Source: Moniliophthora roreri (Eukaryota > Basidiomycota > Agaricomycetes > Agaricales > Marasmiaceae). From it: 64,000 nucleotides of DNA. The notes under the pieces were generated by a model, which made no database searches, was not told the origin of the DNA, and was given only the letters and a program-made list of their open reading frames with translations. The DNA is taken from NCBI GenBank assembly GCA_001466705.2, contig LATX02000236.1, positions 124,001 to 188,000 on the forward strand. The letters run 5' to 3'. The position numbers were made by a program, and so were the translations under genes. Below, piece by piece: positions 34,930-46,342 of the stretch (position 1 is the stretch's first letter; every line of letters begins with the position of its first letter).

Positions 34930-36315
34930 AGCCTGGGCAAGCACGTTGGAGCTTTCATCAATGAAGTAGAAGGCGAACTTTCTGGTGCTCGACCGGTTGC
35001 GTTATGTATGAGCGCGATTGGAGATGAAACAAGCTGCATCGTGGGCTTTGAGAGAATGGTTGCATGTGTTGAATAGCGAAATATTGCCGAGGCTGCTACT
35101 ACCAATCCTTCGATATGGGAGAGTCCGAATTGGATCGCAGTATCCTCGTTCTCAAGCACGTTGGCGTCCGTTGAAGATCCCTGGCTTTATCGGAATCTAT
35201 TCTATATTCTGCACCTTGAACTTTTTTCCGTCCATCTTCACTCTCAAGCTTCGGGATGCTCAGCTCATCCTGGCTTCAATTACTTTAGGCCGCGAGCTTC
35301 GTGTAAATATTGCCAAGTCGATCTATACTATTGGTGATCTTCTTTATCTTAGTGGTACAATGAAAGCTATAGCGCTGTTGCTTGTAACAAAGTAGTGCCA
35401 GTTAATTGCTGGCGCATCAAACTAGACATAATCGGGCGCTTAGCGCTTAGCCTCTGACAACCTGCCATTACCACCAACTGAACAATTGCACAAGGCTCAA
35501 GAAAACTAATTCCGGGCATTGTCTCGAACTTGAGAGTTGTGGCATTCCGAGTCGACCGCCATTGCCACATTGCTTCCCTACTGAAAGCTTAGCACTCGAT
35601 AGAAAAACGCCATAAGCGAGCCTGATTTCTTGATGCATTTCCTTTGAGTCGTTTATTTGCGCTAGCGCTCGACTCACTGAGGGATCTACACCTCGCCTAC
35701 GGCAGGTGGAAATTGGACGCCCGCTCATCACGATGGAACCGCGTTTGGACGTCTGGCTTTCCACCGGCGGACATTGGACAGGTGCTATTCAAGCAACTCT
35801 TGGGGATGTCACTCTTCGCGCTCTCGGGTTCGTTAGGTGACCTGTACGTCACATGGAGATAATGTATATCGCTCCGACGCCACTTGTCCTCGACTTTACT
35901 GACTTGCACGCCATTCCCACCCTATCTCTCCAGCGTTTAAACCTCCTCGGTGTCAATTTCGGCCCCGAAGACTTCGTTCTTATCACGTTCCTCCACGAGA
36001 TCCGAGACCCTGATCGTCAGGATGCTTTTTTCGTCCTCGAGTACCACCACGTCAAATGTGATTCAAGACTTGAACCGCACTCTCGAATCCTATATCGCGC
36101 TGTTCTACTCCCAAATCTCTTCCGCACCCACGTTTGACGAGATCATAGAGGTGCTGCAGTCGAGGGGATTGCCTACTCTAAGGATGGAACGACTTCAATC
36201 ATTCAAGCTGCTATGCTCCGCAGCCTACTTTCCTCGCAAGGCCCTGGACGGATTAAGGGACGATAGGGTACCAATCGAGATTGGTAATTGCCAGGAACCG
36301 AGAATCTACGACTAG
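34930..36315 (+). pseudogene. F-box/LRR gene relic
   Basis: The plus strand near 35150-35240 contains a mutated version of the 'HVC.RWRSLALSE..LW' segment that follows an F-box. After several stops and frame changes, LRR-like sequence appears at 35853-36137 (LHAIPTLSLQRLNLLGVNF). The gene's C-terminus follows at about 36050-36315 (SYIALFYSQISSAPTFDEII, LRMERLQSFKLLCSAAYF), paralleling the ends of the F-box genes at 1138 and 39243. A frameshift near 36045 separates the last two pieces. No intact F-box remains. Confidence 0.55.
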
Positions 36316-36369
36316 GATTGCGTAAAAAACTGTGTAAATAGGGTAATAGCAACAACGTTCGACGACCTA

Positions 36370-37243
36370 TCAGCATACCAGCCTCCTAAGCCTGGCTGCC
36401 CGAGCCAAATCCCAGAAATCTTCTCCACCTCGACTCACATCGTCCCAGTACGTCGGGAGGTCTTTAGGGTAGTTGAATCTGGGAAGAACAACCACTCTAT
36501 CATCCTCTGTTCCAGTCTTTCCTTCAAGTTGGAGGATACGGCTATCTCTGCATATTAATACGAGCATCTCCAGCGAAGGGAAAACTTCCAAAATATCCGG
36601 GAGAGACTGTATAAGGTCGACATGCGAAGAATTGAGGTCACCAAAGGAAATATTTCCAAGCCTTGAGAGGGTGGTAAGGTAGGTGGACCATGGGAACGGT
36701 GTAAATGGAGGGTTGACAATGTCCAGATGAGTTATCGTCTGTAACCCTTCTAAATCGCATTTGACGAGTAAGTCAAATTCAATAGAAAGTCTCGTCAAAT
36801 TGTTCAGCCCGTATATCAGGTTTGGAGAAGGTCTCCGCGTCCAACAAGCAACCTCCTCGGCTCTTGTGCATACGCTTAAAATCCTTCCTAAATCCTGGGC
36901 GCTCATTGTTTGTGTGATATAGATTCGCTTCACCCTTTCTGCGAAGAACGGCTGAGGACGTCCTTGAAGGGTGCGAAGTAATAAATTCATTCGTCGGAAG
37001 GGTAGGTCGAAGACGAGGGTATGGTAAAGGCTGTATTCTATCCTGTTGGTTACAGTATCTAGCATTTAGTTAGGGGGGAACAAATGGAAAAACGAACCAT
37101 GTCTGAACCGTACGCGAAACCAACGCTAGCCTTACCGCAGAGCCAGGAAACAGGTGCGCTGCAAGTAAGATTATGGATCGCTGGAGTTCAGAGGGTAAAA
37201 AGGTGAACTTGGTGAAGCTCTGAAGAGGATCGGAGGTGGTCAT
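36370..37243 (-). CDS. F-box-like protein of a short basidiomycete type (272 aa, 2 exons)
   Basis: Model: complement(join(36370..37042, 37098..37243)); intron 55 nt (GT-AG). Splicing at ACATG|gttcgt ... ccaacag|GATAGA restores VQTWIEYSLYHTLVFDLP across the junction.

Residues about 14-48 are a degenerate F-box (LPSELQRSIILLAAHLFPGSAVRLALVSRTVQTW). The body is a short leucine-rich fold (LNNLTRLSIEFDLL, ITHLDIVNPPFTPFPW). The C-terminus has the family-typical pattern of a VVLPRFNYPKDLPTYWDDV segment followed by EDFWDLARA. The expected role is a substrate-binding subunit of a ubiquitin ligase; Skp1 binding is not certain. The gene looks intact. It belongs to a different subfamily from the 541- and 548-residue F-box genes here. 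Confidence 0.8.
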
Positions 37244-37822
37244 GGGGGTTGGGGTTCAAGAGTTGGCTTTGTAATGATCACGCAATTTACAGGAGAATTT
37301 CAAAACAGGGGCTACGCGTCTGCATAAGCGCCCATCCATTCAGGCGAGGGAAACGCATAAATGATTACAGCAACAACGAATGTAGTGTAAGCCAAAAAGT
37401 TCTGAGCAAAATTTTAGGGTATAATCTGCGACCATTCCGCAGACTTCTGGGTCTTCGCTCAGTCCCGATAAGATGAAGAGACGAAAATGAGAACTGAAAA
37501 GAAAGTGGGTAGTTCAAGCAACATGTCCATTCGCATAAAAAAGTTCGTAAGACTAGGTACAGGTACAGTGTGTACCTGTTCGTAAAATCAGATACAGGAA
37601 CAAAAAAGCTTGGAAAAAGCAGTGACATTTGGATCACCGTATGAGATCTCGGCCATGGAAAAACCAGACCAGATTATGTACCTAGACGGAGCGTCTGGTC
37701 AGCAGTATATCAGGCAAAATGGCCCGATATACATAGAGCTCAGCCCGGGTTAAAAAGGCTACTGGCGTTCGCCAGTTCAAGAAATAAAAAGCCAAGGTTC
37801 GAGCAGGACTTTGCGCGACAAA
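37244..37822. other. Intergenic, no gene seen
   Basis: Between two minus-strand genes. A short minus-strand frame (37365-37637) is low-complexity (FPSFFVPVSDF, FQFSFSSLH) and is likely a pyrimidine-rich promoter or UTR. Confidence 0.4.
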
Positions 37823-38376
37823 TCAGTCACGTCCAACTACTGTCTGTGATTCAGACGCCCGTCTCTCAGGAGGCTGAGTTTCAGGATTTGTAGCTGTCAG
37901 AACAGTCAATGAACTATCTGAAGACTCCCTAGGTCGAAACGCACCATCAGCTCGGGCAGCTTTTTGCAAGAATTCCAACCGCGCTCGCAGTCTCTCTCGC
38001 TTTTCAATAGTCTGCAAGGCCAATCAGCTTAATGCGGAACCTGGTACATGTAGCGGGCAGCTTGCCTTTAGACACGATTTTGCTGCCGAAATGTTCATAT
38101 TTGACCTCATCAGGTTCACCAAGTCTCCAAGCAAGCCGTCCGAGTTTTTAACACCGTACTTGGCTGCCCTGAAGAGAGAAATCCATTAATCAGTCGACAG
38201 GCAAGATAAGAGATTATGAAAGGGAGCACTCACGTCTGAGTCTTGATAATAAGCTTCTCGCTTCGTAAAGGCTCTCTTTGTAGAGATCCATACTCAACAA
38301 GAATTTCCGTCCGTTGCTGGATATCCTCCAAGCGACGTTCGTTTCGTCGTCTTCCCGCTGCGATTAGGACATCCAT
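37823..38376 (-). CDS. Small coiled-coil-like protein (144 aa, 3 exons)
   Basis: Model: complement(join(37823..38011, 38066..38168, 38234..38376)). Exon 1 begins ATG GAT GTC at 38376. Intron 1 is GT-AG (gtgagt, cttcag). Intron 2 starts with GC (AAG|gcaagc ... cttgcag) and is needed to join SCLK to TIEKRERLRARL.

The product is strongly charged and helical (RRRNERRLEDIQQRTEILVE, KSCLKTIEKRERLRARLE), with a Ser/Thr/Pro-rich tail ending SQTVVGRD. No domain recognised; it may be a coiled-coil subunit of a larger complex. The upstream region 38380-38460 is purine-rich, typical of a housekeeping promoter on the other strand. The concordant phases make it likely real. Confidence 0.7.
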
Positions 38377-39242
38377 CTTCTAGTAGGGTAGGGAGTACAA
38401 ATACAGAGGAAGAAAAAAGAGAAAGGGGAAAGGAAGGAGGTGAAGCAAGTGAAACACGCGGTTAGAAAATTTTCAACGCCGTCGCTTTTATAGCGAATGA
38501 AAGCTGCGCATGCTTGCAGATAAGCTGTTACGAAAGAATGTCATTTACAGCAGTAAAAAAGGCAGAACGATGAGAACGTGGATCCTCGGAAATGGAAGGA
38601 TATAAGCGAGTTTGCTTATTACATCATTGACTACTCACTTGCTCAATGAATCCGCTGAGCCTTCGATGCAACACTCCGACGGAAGAACTTCGAGCACTGC
38701 AAAAAGCTGTATTTGCGCCACTCATTGGAGGTAAATCATTCACCGCCGAGCAACCTCAGGTCTTGGCTGAAGCACGACAAAAAATTGTTGCCCGGGACTA
38801 TCGGTGGATACGCGATGCCAAGCATTCCGCCGGTGTCCATCCGCTTCAGAAAAACGTTATCGTGAATGAGTCTATCCTCGGTTAAGTCGAGATTTGAGTG
38901 TGATAGAAAAAAAATGAGATCCACACCTTTATTCGTGAGCGGTCGATCATGTTCTTGGTATTTCGTCATGTATAGACACCGCAGCTGGTGAGTCAGCCTC
39001 GACCCATTTCCCAATCCATGCCAAGCATTAAAGAACACGAGCCATGAGTACCGCTACGGACAAAATTACCTGAAGGTGAAAACCGTCGATTGCTTCTGCA
39101 GAGATAAAGAACACAGAGAAATTATACAACCAAGGACGAGCGATATCGACTATGAGTCAATAGTTTTATTATTGGGACCGCGTCTACAACATCGCGATCC
39201 GGACTGCCTGCTTCGCCCGGTGATACCCATTCTCCTCATTCT
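38377..39242. other. Intergenic
   Basis: Contains a plus-strand frame of 79 codons (38646-38885) beginning MNPLSLRCNTPTEELRAL. It is plausible in composition but unsupported by splicing or family features. No other signal seen. Confidence 0.35.
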
Positions 39243-40942
39243 TCAAAATCTGTTCTCCATACCCCCATGAGTGATATTCACCATCAGTCCAATATCCTTC
39301 AGCGACTCTAGTTGCTCTCGAGTCCTGTCGCTGAGATCGCGTCTACGACACTGCAGTTTGAATGACTGGATTCGTTTTACCCCGGCCATGCCTACTCTCC
39401 TTGACCGCACCATCTCGAGTAATTCGACGTCGTTGAACGTACTAAACGTTGCATAGAGTTCAATGTTTGCCAGGTTTGGAAGTAAAATGGCTTCTGGACT
39501 CCCGGGCGATATGGTCAACCCACGAATCATCGTACGGTTGATCACCTGCCGGTCAGGGTGTCCAGTCGCAGAGTCGCACAACCTGAGAGTGGAGACGGAT
39601 GGGAGGAGGTTCATGACGTTGAAGAGCCCCTCGGTAATGAAGGAGACGTCTTCGATAATTAAGACAGCAAGAGGAGGTCGAGATCGCTGGATGAACTGGA
39701 TGAGTATCGAAAGAACGTCGTCCCGATCAGAAGTCGGTCGTGAAATTTGGAGGGACATGAGAGATGGTAGAGTTACGTGTTCGAAAAATACGCCTGAGGC
39801 AGCGATATACTGCATATTGAGGGAGTGTAGATGGGAGGTCACCATATAGTTGGGGATGGGCGTACCGCGAGGCAGGTACAATAACGAGAGGAGCGAAAGC
39901 TCCAGAAGCGCTGGAGTAGTCCTCATAACGTCAAGGATGATGCCTATATGAGATTCACTTGTCGAAAGCCGCACCAGGTTACGGGTGTCCAAACGCGTAA
40001 GTATCCGCGAGTGTCCTTCAACACCCACCCGAGTTTCCAACTGACGTAGGGATGGTGTAGAAATCGAGTGGGTGCCTGAAACCAGCTCCTGTCGCGATGT
40101 AGCAAGGATGCTAATCATAGGTCTTCGGATCCGTAATGACTCTAGTACGGGTAACGCGTCGGGAAGTGGGACAACGTCAGTCCCTTGTATGTTCAATGTT
40201 ACATCTCTCCAGCGAGCACTGTGTTTCAGTACTTCGAAGAGAAGAGGATGATGTGGCGGTGGTGGCGGTGTCAGAAAGGATCTTCTATGGGTGTCGAAAA
40301 AGATGTTGAGAGGTCTTGTCCGAGATTTCTCGAGACAAAACTTGGTGAAGGCGTGAATCCGGTCCGTGGCGTGGCCACGATCACCGAAGCAGATTCGGAT
40401 GTTCGTCCACAAAATCGACTGTGAAAAGGCTAGACCCCTCCAGCCAGAGCAAACATGGCTGAGGAGCAGCACGGTTTCGGCAGTCGGTTGAGCGGCTTCA
40501 GCTCCCAGTTCCGGGTTTTCGCACATGAGGAAGACCCGCAACAACAACTCTGGAGGTAGCCAACGAATTGAGGGCCTGACCATCCCGTGTAATCGCTGCT
40601 TCAAAGTCCACAAGGCAGCTCTCCTACGTTCCAACCTCCTGCATGGAGAGCGCAATCCATCAAGCACAACGTGGCAAGCCGAGAGCTCATCTTCCGCTTC
40701 CCTTGTGAGAGCTTCAGCTATCGGGATCTCGTGATCGGGTGCGACGTAGTTGACGGGTTTCTGCTGAATATATTCGATGATTCGTGATATGAGAGAATTC
40801 GGTTTGGTAGGGAGCGCGGAGGAACAGTATTGGCAGCAAAAATCGAGAGAATTCTCGAGCAGCGACTAAGAGTGCGATCAGTGAATGTGATATCTAAAGA
40901 GACTTGAGGGCCGCTTGCCTCGGTGCCGAGGGTATTCTCCAT
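39243..40942 (-). CDS. F-box domain protein (548 aa, 2 exons, GC-AG intron)
   Basis: Model: complement(join(39243..40865, 40919..40942)). Exon 1 is 24 nt (ATG GAG AAT ... GAG). The 53-nt intron starts gcaagc instead of gtgagc and ends ctcttag. Exon 2 then reads SLLENSLDFCCQYC, matching SLLEDPIQLCRESC in the paralogue at 1138.

A coiled-coil-like stretch (HVVLDGLRSPCRRLERRRAA) precedes the F-box core LPPELLLRVFLMCE, followed by HVCSGWRGLAFS and LWTNIRI. The rest is leucine-rich to the end (LESLKDIGLMVNITHG). The expected role is an SCF ubiquitin-ligase adaptor with unknown substrate. It is a clear paralogue of the 541-residue gene, with which it shares the unusually short first exon in the same phase. 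No damage is seen provided the GC donor is used. Confidence 0.85.
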
Positions 40943-41457
40943 AACCGATGGAATTGAAGATGGTGGTCCAGGCCTATTTACGGTGAAATTTTTTTTGGTC
41001 CAGCAAACCCTCGAGTAAACAAGTAGCAACGCACCTGACTGTTCGATATAGCGGCAAATACCTGTCCAACGTACCAGAACTTTAGCTATTCATCACGCTG
41101 TCCAACGTCCTTCCGAATCAGGTGCTACCCTTTTGAATGTCCGTGAGGCCCGAGTTATCAAAAGTTTGCATGAAAGTTGTATATCGTGTAGTCCTAAATG
41201 GGTTAAATTGACGTCAGCCTGCCTTTCGAGTTTCTTAGGGTTATGACCTTTGATTCAAGATGGTTTCCCGGGTCCCGATGGAATCGCACAGTAATGAGGT
41301 GGTGGTTGGGAAGAATTACAGTACTAAGACACTGAGCCAGCGGTGAGCACGACCGGGCATTGCCCGTGACTAGCCCAATTTCAAATTCTCATGCAGTGGC
41401 GTTGTTCATGGCGGTAATGAAGTATGCAACTATTCGTTCAAGGTTCACTATTATATG
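40943..41457. other. Intergenic between F-box gene and F-box pseudogene
   Basis: 5' flank of the minus-strand F-box gene and 3' flank of the next pseudogene. No further gene is seen. Confidence 0.4.
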
Positions 41458-42994
41458 TCATTGTGATACATGGTTATTCTGTAGAGTTTGCCGTAACAGA
41501 ACCCTCGGTCCAATGAATTTCCAAACCCTCGTTCGTGAGAGTAGACAAGCGTTCACGGAACCAGTAGTAGCCCGCCTCCATCGCAGCATTTCAGATAGTC
41601 CATCTCTACTCCAGTCGCCGAAGTTTTGGGCATAGTGCAAGTTCAGTCAGGTTTGGGAGTAGCACAACTCCGGGCTCGGGGTTATCACCAACTCCTGCAC
41701 CGAGTCATCCGCGACGACTTGCCGGTAGGAGCACAAGGTGGAATCTTGTATACAGAGGATTGAGATGGATGGAAAGGGCTTTAGGATCCAAATAAAGTCC
41801 CCAGGGGTGAAAATCACGCCGTCAAACGTTAAATCCACGATAGGAGGACGATATCGTTTCAGATATTCAAGAAATACTAGGGGAACGTCATCAGCTGGTG
41901 AAATGGAATAGGAAAGGTGAGAGCTGGTAGCAACAGGTATGGGTAAAAAGACCCAAGATTCCCGAATATAGCATAGCTCGAGCGACCGTAAATGAGAAGT
42001 GACATGCTTGCCGGAAGTATCGGGGAATTTAAGGGGGAGGCGAATCTTCAGGAGTGTCAGGGTATCTATCAATAAGGAACCCACCCTAGGTTTAATCAAA
42101 CCAAGGCACGGGTCTTCCACCGCGAAAACATCTGTATCTCGAGGCGTCGCAGGCATGGTGTGATGATCGGATCAGAAAGCAGTAGAGTATTCCAAATCCG
42201 CCCGTGCGCTTCTAGTCGAGTAGGGGAAAGGCATTGGGGAATTGGATGGCGTCGCCGTCCAAGATTTTCAGAGTTACGTTCTCCCACCGAAAATTTTGCT
42301 CGATAAAATTTGGCCAAAATGCTACGGTGTAAACCTCTCAGCGTGTCAACCCACTTAGCGCGACCGGAGAGATTCTCTCGATAGTTATTAGTATCTGCCG
42401 ATTCAATCGGGCGTATCGAAGTAGTTGTGAAGTGTGCTTGGGATTTATCGAAGCAGGGCTCTGGATCCGTTGCGCTTCCGTCTCTTTGTCATCACAAGTT
42501 CGGATGTTCGACCACAGAACAGGCTCCTGTGAGACTGGATTACAAACATACCCGAGGAAGAGAACGGTATGGCAGGTTGGTTGCGCTGCACGAAGGTACC
42601 AATTGGGACTCTCGCACGTAAGGAAGATCTGCCGCAGTAGTGCAGTCTGCGGATGAAGGTTTGATTTTATTCCCCGCATTCGTTCCTTCAAGGCCCATAA
42701 AGCAACTCTACTTCGTTCCAGTGCCCGCATAAGTCCACGTAAACGATGCAATTCGCCATCGCAGCGTACAATCTCGTCTTCCGCACATGGGGATTTCATG
42801 ATCGGTTTTTCTTTGATGGACGGTTCGATGAGGGGAATAAATGGATTCGGCTCTGGAGGATATGTGAAGTGGCAATCGCGACAGAGCTCGAGAGCCAATA
42901 GGTATCTGAATAAAAGAAATGTTAATGAGTGTATTTGAATGGACACGATATACGGGTTGCTTGCCTTCAAGTCGAAATTATCGTTCGTCATCAT
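41458..42994 (-). pseudogene. F-box gene pseudogene (paralogue of 1138 and 39243)
   Basis: It starts with a 30-nt first exon (ATG ATG ACG AAC at 42994), then a GC-type donor (gcaagc) and acceptor (ttattcag). The next exon carries YLLALELCRDC in the place of SLLEDPIQLCRESC, but in the wrong phase.

The coiled-coil part (LRGLMRALERSRVALWALKER) and a damaged F-box (HPQTALLRQIFLTCES, losing LPPELLL) are in one frame. After about 42370 the homology jumps frames (42096-42317, then 41647-42156 with VTSHLRSLELCYI). A stop follows, and LPNLTELALCPKLRRLE then appears in yet another frame. The final 'EMLRWRR' block lies in 41458-41640. Multiple frameshifts and stops make this dead. Confidence 0.85.
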
Positions 42995-43778
42995 CCTCCC
43001 TGATAAGACTTTGATATTCGATTGGAGACGTCCAATTATACTGGACGCAATGGTTAGATTCCGGGGAAGTGGTGGTTCGGTGGTAAGAGTACCATATTCA
43101 CGTTCCAAAAACATCAAGTGGTCTCCCTCTGCAAGGTTGTGACCTCCAACATTCAGCAAGACTCAAGTCCATATTCTCCAACACCAAGGGAAGGAACGGC
43201 TCCATCATGTGTACGAGAGATAGATGCTTCTGAGCAACAGCTGTCTGCTTTGTGCTTGAAGTTGGTGCGGTCATCATCGACCGAGTCGGAGAACGTGCCG
43301 CCTGGGCCCTGTCGAGATCCTGAAGAAGTCATGTGAATGTCAGGTTTCGATTCCAGCGTAGTCAGAGTATTTTCGCCTTCACGTCTTCTGTGACTGCCAA
43401 CGACAATATGGGATGAAGCAACGGAAATATTGTGATCGTTGGGAGAGGCGCAGGAGAGGCGCGGGAGACGCGTGTGAATGTGGACCACAAGAGTTGACCA
43501 GTAACCACCACCATGGACAGTCCAAAACCTTTGAATTCTAGCTCATTCTCGTCACCGGTGTTCGTGGTAAGGGCCAATCTAGAGTAATGGCGTCGGGGTC
43601 AGGTACGGTGTCTTCTGCTCAGACCCTCGGCGTTTGAGAGCTGAATTCAGATAAATTTCAGGATTCACATAGCCTGTTGCCCGTTCATTAGAGCCCAGAT
43701 GCTCTCTCTGCGGCCACAAAATAACCCGAAAGCTACTATATAGAAGAAAACAAGTCTCCATGTCATGCCACGCAGGAA
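42995..43778. promoter_or_regulatory. Intergenic; 5' flank of the GMC oxidase gene
   Basis: No gene. A TATA-like sequence (ctactatatagaag) lies at about 43733-43746, some 35-45 nt before the GMC start codon at 43779. An upstream ATG at 43764 opens only a very short frame and was not chosen, because the 43779 ATG directly begins the signal peptide. Confidence 0.45.
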
Positions 43779-46342
43779 ATGTTACAACTACTCTTGGGCT
43801 TCGTAGCCCTCACACTCCACTTTGCTTCTGGCTCGCCTCCTCTCTGTAAACGTGCTTATGGCGTTACCAATGATCCTTTGGTAGCAAACGGTCAGACCTT
43901 CGACTTCATCGTTGTTGGCGGTGGTCTCGCTGGTACAACCCTTGCCGCAAGATTGGCCGAAACTGGAACGTATTCTGTGCTTTTAGTCGAAGCAGGTGCA
44001 GATGATCGATGGGATCCTCGGGTGTACGATATATACAACTTTGGTCAGGCGTTTGGTACCTCGTTGGATTGGCAGTTCCAAACGGAACACGGGAATATGG
44101 TCTCGTAAGTTGCACCCTCACAGTGCAGCATTTCTTGTTTCTGATCTGTACCATACAGCGGAAAAACGCTCGGAGGCAGCACTTCTATCAACGGGGGTCA
44201 TTATGTACGTTATAAACTTATCATATTCATGCCGGTTATCACTTTTAACTAAGTTATTTCTGCTTATCCAAAGACTCGTGGTATGTATCTCTCTTTCCTC
44301 GCAAGGGGTCACTATCTGACTATATTGTTCTCACAGGTCTAGCAGCTCAGTACGATGCTTGGTCGAGCCTGCTGGAGCCTTCTGAAGCGAACGTTGGATG
44401 GAACTGGAACAGCATGTTCAACTATATGAAGAAAGTGTGTAACCTAGTCGTTATCAAATCGACCGCATCTGAAAATTATGCTGGCGACAGTCTGAAGGGT
44501 TTTCTGGACCCAATGGACAGCAGTCTGCGAAAGGGGCCCAGTCGAACGACGCTTACCATGGATTAAATGGCCCGGTCCAAGTTACCTATCCTGACGACAT
44601 GTATGGAGGTCCTCAGCAGCAGGCCTTCATTGACACGATCACCAGTCTCACTGGAATCACTCGTTGTCCGGACCTCAACGGCGGCAGCCCAAACTGCGTG
44701 TCCATGACTCCATTCGTGCGTTTATTCATTCTTTTCAGTCGCCTAGCGCTCACCAAAACTCGGTTCTTAGTCAATGAATTGGCATGCTGAAGACCATCGT
44801 TCGTCATCCTGCGAAGCATATCTCAGTCCTGTTGAGGACATCAGGACGACTTGGATCACTCTGACGGAACATCAGGTATTTTTGTCTATCGCTGCTCCGT
44901 ATGACACAACCCGAACTGATCATTCACAGGTTACCCAGATTACTTGGTCCAATCCAGGAAGTATACCTCTCAGGGCAGAAGGTGTACGATTCGCGCCGGC
45001 ATGGGGCGGCACTACAAGGTACATTGCGTACGCCAGGAAAGAGGTTATTCTTGCAGCTGGTGCTATCATGGTGAGAGCGTCCTTCGAGCTTCTTTTGTTA
45101 CCACTCCTAACAAGTTGCTGGTTACAGACACCACAACTACTCCAGCTGTCTGGTATCGGTGACTCGAACTCACTCGGCCCGTTAGGAATCCCGACATTCA
45201 TCGACCTCAAGACCGTCGGCAAGAATCTCCAAGAACAGGTAGGTACGATTCCCACATGCCGCGTATCCCACACTGAATCGTAGCGTTTTCAACAGTCCAT
45301 GTCCGCGATGGGCGCAGGCGGCAACGGCTTCGATCCTCAAGGCCGTGGGCCTTCCGACTGCATTGCATATCCCAATATTCGACAGCTCTTTGGTAGTAAC
45401 GCACAAAGCAGTATCAATAAGATCAACGGCAATCTAGCGAATTGGGCAAACAGTCAGGCAGGGTCGGCACTTAGTGGCTCTGCGTTGCAGCAGATATACC
45501 AGGTACAAGCTGGGTTGATCGTTAACAACTCCGGTAGGCGGTTTCTTCCATTCACTCGAGGAATTACATGGGTTTCGATCGTCGTTCTTTCATGTAGCCC
45601 CGGTTGCGGAGATCTTTTACAACACTGGATGGCCTGAGTGAGTATACTCATAGCTCATGTACGCTTTTTGTGCTAACAAGTTTATAGTATGGTCAGTGTC
45701 AACTTCTGGCAGCTTCTCCCTTTCAGTCGAGGAACGGTGAAGATTACAGTGCGTACTTAGTCCAGTCTCGTCAAATCCATGACACTTCGCTAAACTAATT
45801 TCCAGTCAACAGACCCCTTCCAAAAACCTCAAATTCGAATAGGCTTCTTCTCCGTTGATTGGGACATGGATGTTCAAATGGCTGCCGCTCGATTAGGTCG
45901 TCGGATCTTGTCGACCTGGCCGCTTAGGTGCGGTTCTTATGCTTCATCACTTCTGCTAACCTCGTACTAACTAATGCCAATGTGTACTACAGCTCCCTGA
46001 CAACAGGCGAAACAGTACCAGGAAACCAAGTACCCAATGATTCCGACTCGAGCTGGAAAGGCTGGATTCAGAATAACTTTACGCCTGTTGCGCATACGAT
46101 TGCTACGGCTGCTATGATGAGGCGTAGTCTTGGAGGTACGTTTTCCCTCATGCTATAATTCGATGGGTGTTGATTGTTGCTTTTTGGAAGGTGTGGTCAA
46201 TGCCCAGCTCAAGGTATATGATACCGCCAACGTTCGTGTCGTTGATGCATCAGTGGTACCTCTGCACGTTAGCGCGCATCTACAGGCGACGTTGTATGGT
46301 GTTGCGGAGAAGGCGGCAGATTTGATTAAAGCTGCGAATTAG
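43779..46342 (+). CDS. Secreted GMC oxidoreductase, aryl-alcohol-oxidase-like (604 aa, 14 exons)
   Basis: Model: join(43779..44104, 44159..44204, 44274..44280, 44337..44434, 44491..44715, 44771..44875, 44930..45070, 45128..45238, 45296..45533, 45598..45637, 45688..45748, 45806..45927, 45993..46135, 46191..46342).

It has a signal peptide (residues 1 to about 18). The FAD Rossmann motif [15 protein letters not shown] has glycines at 47-49 and 52. GMC signature 1 ([18 protein letters not shown]) is completed by a 7-nt exon encoding TRG. Signature 2 region is [16 protein letters not shown]. The C-terminal catalytic part is [19 protein letters not shown] (His580, His584). It is expected to oxidise alcohols extracellularly with FAD and release H2O2; aryl or other alcohol specificity cannot be read from sequence. 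It is intact and followed by an arylsulfotransferase-like gene. Confidence 0.92.

Noticed and set aside
38646..38885. 79-codon plus-strand ORF (MNPLSLRCNTPTEELRAL)
   Set aside because: Acceptable composition but no paralogue, no splice sites giving a longer product and no family features; kept only as a remark in the intergenic entry.
43320..43360. Second tRNA-like T-loop (ggtttcgattcc)
   Set aside because: No matching stem pairs and no other arms upstream.
44485..44510. Apparent frameshift in GMC exon 5
   Set aside because: On recount the sequence has four Ts (gggttttctgg), which reads SEGFSGPNG in frame; the gene is intact.
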